From assembly GCA_937927975.1 (NCBI GenBank), contig CALEZT010000294.1, forward strand, positions 1 to 22,146: 22,146 bases of DNA, read 5' to 3'. Positions 16,643-22,146 of the stretch are shown here, one piece after another (the stretch's first letter is position 1; each line of letters begins with the position of its first letter). This DNA comes from an uncultured Phycisphaerales bacterium. GTDB lineage: Bacteria; Planctomycetota; Phycisphaerae; Sedimentisphaerales; Anaerobacaceae. The translations under genes and the position numbers were made by a program. The notes beneath the pieces are model-generated. The model was not told the origin of the DNA, did no database searches, and saw only the letters and a program-made list of their open reading frames with translations.

Positions 16643-16676
16643 CCAAGGGTCTGGGGGCTGGCCCCCAGAGACTTGG
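16643..16676 (-). terminator. Terminator-like hairpin after the peptidase/GH172 gene
   Basis: CCAAG, a 2x2 internal loop, then TCTGGGGGC/GCCCCCAGA and CTTGG make a strong stem, 45 bp past the stop codon on the minus strand. The minus strand continues CATTTTACGC, so the T-tract is short. It shares the GGGGCT...GCCCC...GAGAC pattern with the hairpin at 16453, so it may be a repeat that also serves as a terminator. Confidence 0.4.
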
Positions 16677-16720
16677 GCGTCTCGGCCGTCACTCGATTCC
16701 GGCCAAACGGGCGGGGACCA

Positions 16721-19204
16721 TCATCGTCGGGCGTCGAGGCCTTGCCAACTGTGCTTCCAGCGGTCTTTGCCGGGGCTTTCGACCACCATGGCGTCGCCCT
16801 CGCGCCGGACTTTCAGGGGCAGATTGTTCTCGTCGCGGAGGTACCGTTCGCTCATGAAGCCCTTTTCGACCAGCGTCTCCAACGAGTCGGGCAAAGCGTC
16901 AAACGCCAGCCTATAGGCGTAGAGAGCCCGGCCGATGCCCAGACGGATGAAGTGGGCCTCGTGGTGCGTCTTCTCTTCCCGACGGGCCTCGGGCGGCAAC
17001 TTCAAGAACCGCAGGACCTCCACGCCCAGCGACCCGATCCGGCCGGCGTCGCTTCCGGCGCGGAAGCGGATCGTGTGGTTGCCCTTGCTCAATTCGTGGG
17101 TCCCGAGCGCGAGGTCCGTCTCGCCTTCCTCGGACGCGCGGAAGTCGGCGGTGAGAACCTTCCTGCCGTCCAGCTCGACATCGTACACGCCATTGCGGGG
17201 ACCGCTGGCCGCGGTCAGTCGGACCGCGAAACGGCCGGCCTGCGACAGCTCAAAAGGCAGCGTGAGCGACGCGCCGGGCTCGTCGTTGGGCCACAGGAGC
17301 ACAGGCCGGGCGCCGAAGAAACCCTGCGTCTGGACCTGAACCTTGGCCTTGCCCGAGGTCTGTGCGTGGCGGAATGCCTTCACCAGATGGTGCTGCTCCC
17401 AGGGGACCCGCCGCTCGTGCCAGCCGGGAAGCGGACCGAAGGTGGTCCTGGGTTGGCCCGTCTGATACCAGTAGGCGACGCTGCTGAAGAAATCGGGGCG
17501 TTCGAGAAAGAACCCGTCCTCGGACTCGTCGAGGTTGCCGCGATGTTCGATCTCGACTTTGAGCGACTTGGCGAAGTAGACCGGGTCGGGCAGGTGCCAG
17601 CGGTAGCAGACGCCGCTGTCGCCGGGGATTTCACCCGCCCAGCGGGGCTGGCCGAACCAGGGACCGGTCCGCGTGCGGAAGCCCCAGGCGTCGTTGAAGT
17701 AGTCTTCGCTGCCGGTGCCCTGGAGGCTGGGGACGGTCTCGCCATCAATGTAGAAGAAGTCGTCGCCTTCGCCGAACCAGCCGCTCTGGCCCAGCGTCAC
17801 GGACATTACCGTCCCGACATACCAGCCGCTGCCCGTCAGGTCCGCCAGCAGATAGTCACGACCTGCGACCGCAGGGTATTCCTGTCGATAGCGGGCATAG
17901 AAATACGGCGTGCCCGCCGGCAGGTCCTGCAACTGCATCCAGTCCACCTGCCAGTACAGACCGGTCGAGCGGTCGGGATTGTCGTTGGTCACCACGATCC
18001 GCGCGTTCTTTCGAAACGGCATCCGCCAGCAGCACGAAAGCGACCCGGTCGGCGAAACCTGCACGGGAATGCTCTCGACGGACGCGGGCTTGCCATGCCC
18101 GACCGCGAAGAAATCGCCCAGCGGAACCCCGACGCCGGGTTCCTTGCTGTCGTCGTAATAGATCCGAAGCACCAGGGCATTGAGCTCGCCCACCCAGCCG
18201 GCGTGGCTGGTCATCCAGATGTGCGTGATGACGCCGGGCCCTTCGAGGATCGGCATGTTGACCGACTCGCCGGGCATGAGCCAGGTCATGTCGAGATTCT
18301 CGGTGTGCCAGCCGGGCTGCTGGTTGCTCGACACGCGACGATTGCGACCCTTGGGAAAAGAGCCGAGCGGATTGAGCAGATCGGTCGGCGTGCTCCCGAA
18401 CTCGGGATCATAGTCGATCCACACCGCGTCGTTCATGTACGCGCGGGCGTATTCGTAGGTCATCCAGCCCTCGCGACCGTTGTTGTTGGAGTTGCGAAAG
18501 ACAAAGGCCCCGCCGCCCGGCTGCGAAGCGTCGTCCCGATAGCCGACGATCAGCACGCTGTGGCCGTCGAAGACCCCTTCCGGCGGCCTCATTTCCAGGA
18601 CGTCGTCCTTCCACTCGACCTTCTTCGGCCAGCGGAATCCGCCGCAGACGGGCCACTGCTGATTGAGCACCCGCTTGATCGCGACGAACTCCGCGTCGGA
18701 GAGTCCCGTCTCCGGGTCCCACCGCTTGATCCAGTGCAGACGCAGGCCGGCGTTGCATAGTCGGCTCGCGTGTTCTCTCGCGGCCTCGCTGGGCGTCCGC
18801 GCGGCATCGAACTTCTCCTGGTACGGCACATCCTCCTCGGGGCAGACGCCGTGGACCGCGAATCCCGTCCAGGCGTCCGAGAAGAAGCTGCCGTCGTCGC
18901 TGTCGTGGGCGGCCTGATTCGACGCCCAGTTGAGATACTCGACGCTGAACCTCGTCGCACGGCCGGTCTTGCTCGCCATCGCGTACTCCAAGGCCCCTGT
19001 CACCGTGAACACCGAGCAGGTGTTTCGCTTGCCCTGAACGCGAGGGCCCAGACCCCACTTCTCGAAAGCCGGTCGCAGATCGTCGCTCTCGGCGGCCGGC
19101 CCGCCACGCATGCCGGCGGATGCATCGGACAGGAGAAACAGCGTCGACAAAACAGCGAGGCCGGACACGCAACGGAAGGTCCAACGAAAAACGTCGCTTT
19201 GCAT
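16721..19204 (-). CDS. Secreted papain-like peptidase fused to DUF2961/GH172 domain, beta-sandwich and pseudopilin-like tail
   Basis: An 827-aa protein with a Sec signal at 1-30 (cleavage near SDASAG). Residues about 45-265 are a C1A papain-like peptidase with a complete catalytic set: oxyanion Q57, nucleophile C63 (NTCSVF), H215 (DGHSVLIVGY) and N238 (FRNSNNNG). Residues about 275-600 are a DUF2961 domain (GH172), with the signature GTGSEDYF at 496-503, whose E500 is a likely catalytic acid. Known GH172 enzymes act on fructofuranosyl or D-arabinofuranosyl linkages; the substrate here is unknown. Residues about 631-733 form a beta-sandwich like a carbohydrate-binding module (VYDVELDGRKV, GNHTIRFRAG). 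The tail, about 747-827, resembles the C-terminal part of GspG-type pseudopilins (ALYAYRLAFDALPDSLETLVEKGF). GAGGAA with a 6-nt spacer supports this ATG rather than the GTG at 19243. It is divergent from a second DUF2961 gene. The reading frame is continuous, so I see no sign of an assembly join. Confidence 0.87.
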   Translation of the reverse strand: MQSDVFRWTFRCVSGLAVLSTLFLLSDASAGMRGGPAAESDDLRPAFEKWGLGPRVQGKRNTCSVFTVTGALEYAMASKTGRATRFSVEYLNWASNQAAHDSDDGSFFSDAWTGFAVHGVCPEEDVPYQEKFDAARTPSEAAREHASRLCNAGLRLHWIKRWDPETGLSDAEFVAIKRVLNQQWPVCGGFRWPKKVEWKDDVLEMRPPEGVFDGHSVLIVGYRDDASQPGGGAFVFRNSNNNGREGWMTYEYARAYMNDAVWIDYDPEFGSTPTDLLNPLGSFPKGRNRRVSSNQQPGWHTENLDMTWLMPGESVNMPILEGPGVITHIWMTSHAGWVGELNALVLRIYYDDSKEPGVGVPLGDFFAVGHGKPASVESIPVQVSPTGSLSCCWRMPFRKNARIVVTNDNPDRSTGLYWQVDWMQLQDLPAGTPYFYARYRQEYPAVAGRDYLLADLTGSGWYVGTVMSVTLGQSGWFGEGDDFFYIDGETVPSLQGTGSEDYFNDAWGFRTRTGPWFGQPRWAGEIPGDSGVCYRWHLPDPVYFAKSLKVEIEHRGNLDESEDGFFLERPDFFSSVAYWYQTGQPRTTFGPLPGWHERRVPWEQHHLVKAFRHAQTSGKAKVQVQTQGFFGARPVLLWPNDEPGASLTLPFELSQAGRFAVRLTAASGPRNGVYDVELDGRKVLTADFRASEEGETDLALGTHELSKGNHTIRFRAGSDAGRIGSLGVEVLRFLKLPPEARREEKTHHEAHFIRLGIGRALYAYRLAFDALPDSLETLVEKGFMSERYLRDENNLPLKVRREGDAMVVESPGKDRWKHSWQGLDARR

Positions 19205-19411
19205 GGAGAATTCCTCGATTCTGCATCGTTCCCTGACTGTCACACGATGCCCGCTATTGTGCCGAAAACCTCGCGACGCTGCAAACCATTTCTACCGGAC
19301 ACGCTGCGAACGGTTGTGCCCGGATTCTGCGGCAGGCCGAAGGCGCGCGAGCACGCGGGAGAGGTTCCTTTCCCATGAGGGTTGAATGCAGGCCCGAAGC
19401 GGACCTGCCTG

Positions 19412-19517
19412 GGGAGTTTTGCGCCTTTGGGCCTCCAGCTTGATCGGCGAGCGAAACGCTCGCTCAAGGGCGTGCGCAGCACCCTTGTTGCTGGTGGCTC
19501 CAACGCGAAAAACTCCC
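19412..19517. repeat. 106-bp palindromic element
   Basis: Arms 19412-19439 (GGGAGTTTTGCGCCTTTGGG...) and 19490-19517 (...GCGAAAAACTCCC) are inverted repeats, 23 of 28 positions pairing without gaps. The centre contains a perfect 7-bp hairpin, GCGAGCG-aaa-CGCTCGC (19447-19463). The gene-free divergent region is 537 bp long, so the element makes up a fifth of it. Its design (imperfect arms, compact inner hairpin, no coding) resembles a MITE or REP-type element. Confidence 0.7.
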
Positions 19518-19581
19518 GCCGCACAGCGGCGGATTCCGGATCAGTCCGTCCCTTCCTCCGCCTCTATCGCCAGGAAGGGAC
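19516..19581. repeat. Two further perfect hairpins next to the palindrome
   Basis: CCGCCGC-aca-GCGGCGG (19516-19532, 7 bp) abuts the 106-bp element. GTCCCTTCCT and AGGAAGGGAC (19548-19557 and 19572-19581) form a perfect 10-bp stem with a 14-nt loop. Both lie upstream of the promoter for the second GH172 gene. Confidence 0.65.
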
Positions 19582-19650
19582 CGCGTGCCAGGAGAATAAG
19601 TCACACCCTGCAGCCAGGCATATATGCCCATTTCAGCACAAGCTCGGCAG

Positions 19651-19679
19651 TTGCCGGCCCTTTGCTCGTCCGCTACAAT
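19651..19679 (+). promoter_or_regulatory. Promoter of the second DUF2961 gene
   Basis: TTGCCG (19651-19656, 4/6) and TACAAT (19674-19679, 5/6) have a 17-nt spacer. The start site would be near 19686, leaving a leader of about 56 nt before the ATG at 19742. Confidence 0.6.
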
Positions 19680-19741
19680 GCCCGACATATCGGCCAGTCG
19701 GAGCGTCTGAGATTTGTCACCGTACCTGGAAGGGAGTAGAG

Positions 19742-21745
19742 ATGAGCCGTCGATTGCAGATCCGTGTGAACCGCTTTGTCATCGCATTGCTGACGCTGTC
19801 TGTGGTCCCCGCGACGTGCCTGGCCGCGGAGGATTTCGTCCCTGGAATTCAGGAGCTGTACCGCCTGGATCGGCTGCCGGCGTTCAGGGAGTCCGTCAAG
19901 GTCGCGTGCATCTCCAGCTACGACCGGACCGGCGGCAACAACGACGGCTTCGGCGGCGAATACTCCTTCGTCCGCAAGGAGCCCGGCGGACTCGTCCTGG
20001 CGGATCTGGAGGGCCCCGGCGTGATCTACCGCGTCTGGACGCCCACCCCGACCGACGACACGCTGGAGTTCTACTTCGACGGCGAAACCGAGCCGCGAGT
20101 CCGCGTGAAGTATCGCGACCTGTTCCTGGGCGTACACCCTGCGTTCCCGCGCCCCCTGGTCGGATTCGGCGCCGGCGGGTTCTACAGCTACGTCCCGCTG
20201 CCCTACGAGAAGTCCTGCAAAGTCTTTCTCCGAGCCGAGCGGACGCAGTTCTATCAGATCAACTTCGCGACGTATCCCAAGGGAATGGGCATCAAGAGCT
20301 TCACGACCGAACCCACCGACCCACAGCGTAAGCAGGTGGAAAAGGCGAAGGAGTTGTTCAATTCAGCCGGCAAGGACGTCAGCGCGTACGTCGTCCCCGA
20401 AGGCGGCAAGGTCGAGACGATCAAGACCAAAGTGAACCTGGAGTCGGGCAAGGCCTCGACGATCTTCGACGTGGACCGACCAGGGCGAATCGTCGGCATT
20501 CGACTGTCCCCCGCCGACGCGATGGCGGGCAAGAAACGGGACATCGTCCTGCGGGCCTTCTGGGACGGCGACGCACAGCCTGCAATCGCCTGTCCTGCGG
20601 GCGATTTCTTCGGCTATTCCTGGGGCGAACCCGCGGCCAAATCGCTGCTGTTCGGCGCCGCAGACGGCGTGAGTTACTGCTATTTCCCGATGCCGTTCGA
20701 CAAGTCGGCGAGGGTTGAATTGTACGCCGAACCGGGACTGGATAGAAGCGTCTCGGTGCAGGCGGAGGTGCTGTTCGTCCCCATCGCCCGCCAGAAGAAT
20801 GAAGGCAGGTTCTACGCCCTGTGGCGTCGCGAGAACCCGACGACCAAGGGCAAGCCTTTCACGTTCGTCGAGACCGAAGGCCGCGGCCATCTCGTCGCGT
20901 GCATCCAGCAGTCGCAGGGCCTCGAATCCGGCAACACGTATTTCTTCGAAGGCGACGACCAGACGACCCTCGACGGCGAACTCGTCATCCACGGCACCGG
21001 CTCCGAGGACTTCTACAATGGCGGCTGGTACGACGTCGCCGGCCGGTGGGAGACGCGACGATCCTTCCCCCTGAGCGGCTGCCTCGACTACAAGAAACAC
21101 CTGGGCCGGACCGGGGCCTATCGGCTCTTCCTGGGCGATGCCTACGCCTATCGAAAGAGCCTCCTCCAGACCATCGAGCACGCCCCGACCGGCAACGACC
21201 TGCTGAACGACTATTGCGGCGTGACGTTCTTCTACTCGCAGGACCGGCCGACCTGCGAGATCTCGCTGCCTCCGGCGGACCAGCGAACAGTCGTCGATCT
21301 CAAGCGGATCGTGTTCGCAGCGTGGTGGAACATCCCGATCCACGCGTTTTCGTACCGCGATGCCTCGCTGGTCAAAGGAGCCGAGAAGATCGACGATCAG
21401 AACGTCCAGTTCCTCTCGCTCCAGACGCGAGGGGGCGACGTGTTCGGGAATCACTTCGTCAGCTTCGCGTGCGAACTGCCTGCGGCGGGCAAGTACAGAA
21501 TCGCTGTCGATACGATCAAAGGGCCCGCCCAGGGACAGGTGCAGTTGTCCGTAGACGAGGCGCCCGTGGGGCCGCTGGTGGACTTCTACGCCGAGAAGCG
21601 ACAGCGAGTCGCAGGCGTCGAGATGGGGACGCTCGAACTGGCCGAGGGGACTAACAACCTGCTGTTCAAGATCATGGGCCGCAACGAGAAATCCCAGGGC
21701 CAGGCGTTCGACGTAATCAACGTCAGTTGCGAGAGAGTGGATTGA
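19742..21745 (+). CDS. Secreted DUF2961 (GH172-like) glycoside hydrolase
   Basis: A 667-aa protein with a Sec signal (positive MSRRLQIRVNR, a hydrophobic stretch, cleavage near CLAAE, about residue 29). The DUF2961 fold seems to be built from two similar halves: DTLEFYFDGETEPRVRVKYRDLF...YSYVPLPYEKSCKV in the first, and DIVLRAFWDGDAQPAIACPAGDFF...YCYFPMPFDKSARV in the second. This fits the double jelly-roll of GH172. The signature GTGSEDFY is at 418-425, with E422 as the likely catalytic acid. The last part, about 572-667, is a beta-sandwich like a carbohydrate-binding module, similar in layout to that of the divergent peptidase/GH172 protein. The ATG has GGAAGGGAG at 19728-19736; a longer in-frame extension upstream crosses the promoter and palindromes and was rejected. 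Probably co-transcribed with the next gene. Substrate unknown. Confidence 0.88.
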   Translation: MSRRLQIRVNRFVIALLTLSVVPATCLAAEDFVPGIQELYRLDRLPAFRESVKVACISSYDRTGGNNDGFGGEYSFVRKEPGGLVLADLEGPGVIYRVWTPTPTDDTLEFYFDGETEPRVRVKYRDLFLGVHPAFPRPLVGFGAGGFYSYVPLPYEKSCKVFLRAERTQFYQINFATYPKGMGIKSFTTEPTDPQRKQVEKAKELFNSAGKDVSAYVVPEGGKVETIKTKVNLESGKASTIFDVDRPGRIVGIRLSPADAMAGKKRDIVLRAFWDGDAQPAIACPAGDFFGYSWGEPAAKSLLFGAADGVSYCYFPMPFDKSARVELYAEPGLDRSVSVQAEVLFVPIARQKNEGRFYALWRRENPTTKGKPFTFVETEGRGHLVACIQQSQGLESGNTYFFEGDDQTTLDGELVIHGTGSEDFYNGGWYDVAGRWETRRSFPLSGCLDYKKHLGRTGAYRLFLGDAYAYRKSLLQTIEHAPTGNDLLNDYCGVTFFYSQDRPTCEISLPPADQRTVVDLKRIVFAAWWNIPIHAFSYRDASLVKGAEKIDDQNVQFLSLQTRGGDVFGNHFVSFACELPAAGKYRIAVDTIKGPAQGQVQLSVDEAPVGPLVDFYAEKRQRVAGVEMGTLELAEGTNNLLFKIMGRNEKSQGQAFDVINVSCERVD

Positions 21746-21752
21746 GGTCCAT

Positions 21753-22146
21753 GTGAATCGACGCGAGTTTCTTTCTGTAAGTGGAGCGGCGTTGTGGACT
21801 GCGGCGAATGTCTTTGCGGAGAACGCAAGCTCAGGAATCCGCTGGCAGCGACACAGCGACTCCAGGCTGTTTCACGGAGTCGAAGTTGACGGCCGGCCGC
21901 TGGTCAATCCCGAGGAAGGCATCGGGTCGTTCGACGGCTTCTGCCAGATGATCGACGATGGCAGACTCGGCCGCGAGACTCTGTTCGGCTGCAACCGGCC
22001 CAAAGGCGAGTGCGGCCCGGTCGCGCTCTCGCTGGAGCATCGACTGCGGTCGTTCTCCGACGGCCACGAGGACCTCCTGGAGGCGACGCTGACACTAAGT
22101 AACTATCTCAAAAGGCTCAGGCGATGGAGACGGCGATACCAGAGCA
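21753..22146 (+). CDS. N-terminal part of a Tat-signal protein, function unknown
   Basis: It starts at GTG 7 bp after the stop of the GH172 gene (GAGG at 21744-21747) and runs off the end of the contig; about 131 codons are present. The Tat motif is N2-R3-R4-E5-F6-L7-S8, followed by a hydrophobic segment to about residue 23. The visible mature part (RLFHGVEVDGRPLVNPEEGIGSF) is soluble and not assignable with confidence; a glycan-active enzyme would suit its position. The last 15 or so codons turn into KRLRRWRRRY, unlike the rest. This may be a frame error near the contig end. Confidence 0.75.
   Translation, partial: MNRREFLSVSGAALWTAANVFAENASSGIRWQRHSDSRLFHGVEVDGRPLVNPEEGIGSFDGFCQMIDDGRLGRETLFGCNRPKGECGPVALSLEHRLRSFSDGHEDLLEATLTLSNYLKRLRRWRRRYQS

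Noticed and set aside
16631..18760. 709-codon plus-strand frame opposite the peptidase/GH172 gene
   Set aside because: The minus-strand frame has a signal peptide, a full catalytic set and the GH172 signature; this one has none.
19382..19741. 120-residue N-terminal extension of the second GH172 protein
   Set aside because: It crosses the palindrome cluster and the promoter, and the Sec signal begins at 19742 behind a good ribosome site.

Overview
The window looks like one high-GC contig from an uncultured, probably metagenome-derived bacterium. Its closest fit is Planctomycetota, perhaps Phycisphaerae. The lineage call rests on gene content, not on a marker gene: a prepilin-like protein with the H-X9-DG signature, Tat-exported Gfo/Idh/MocA-type oxidoreductases, large secreted CotH/lamin-tail proteins, two DUF2961 (GH172-like) proteins and a long adenosylcobalamin-dependent ribonucleotide reductase. 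The first 41 bases are not genomic: positions 8-41 are an Illumina TruSeq read-2 adapter, so the left edge is a contig end with untrimmed adapter. The right edge cuts a gene.

Layout. (1) 42-3536, minus strand: a Tat-signal protein fusing a sugar-isomerase-like TIM barrel to a neutral-ceramidase-like domain (cut by the contig end), and upstream of it a Tat-signal Gfo/Idh/MocA oxidoreductase. A 109-bp MITE-like palindrome separates the two. (2) 3537-3952: a divergent intergenic region with a good sigma70-type promoter on each strand and a 24-bp-arm palindrome between them. (3) 3953-10999, plus strand: a two-gene unit of paralogous secreted CotH-family proteins. The first (1488 aa) carries four lamin-tail domains around the shared core; the second (850 aa) is the core alone and seems to have lost the acidic motif of the CotH fold. 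(4) 11002-11799, minus strand: a prepilin-like H-X9-DG protein, convergent with the CotH unit. (5) 11800-15457: a 577-bp intergenic region ending in a tandem NrdR-box pair, then nrdJ. (6) 15458-16309: a hairpin-rich intergenic region with two tiny overlapping reading frames, then an unrecognised 148-aa protein. (7) 16721-19204, minus strand: a secreted papain-like peptidase fused to a DUF2961/GH172 domain, a beta-sandwich and a pseudopilin-like tail. (8) 19205-19741: a divergent region packed with palindromes. (9) 19742-22146, plus strand: a second secreted DUF2961/GH172 protein and the start of a Tat-signal protein, 7 bp apart and probably co-transcribed.

How it fits together. Most of the gene products are exported (Tat or Sec signals) and belong to families that act on, bind or display glycans: GH172-like hydrolases, chitobiase-C-like and lamin-tail beta-sandwiches, a sugar isomerase-like barrel and an MocA-type dehydrogenase. 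The window is therefore best read as accessory periplasmic or surface glycan/glycolipid-processing loci, with the housekeeping gene nrdJ in between. Most longer intergenic regions hold inverted-repeat elements. No tRNA, rRNA, CRISPR array, transposase or integrase was seen.
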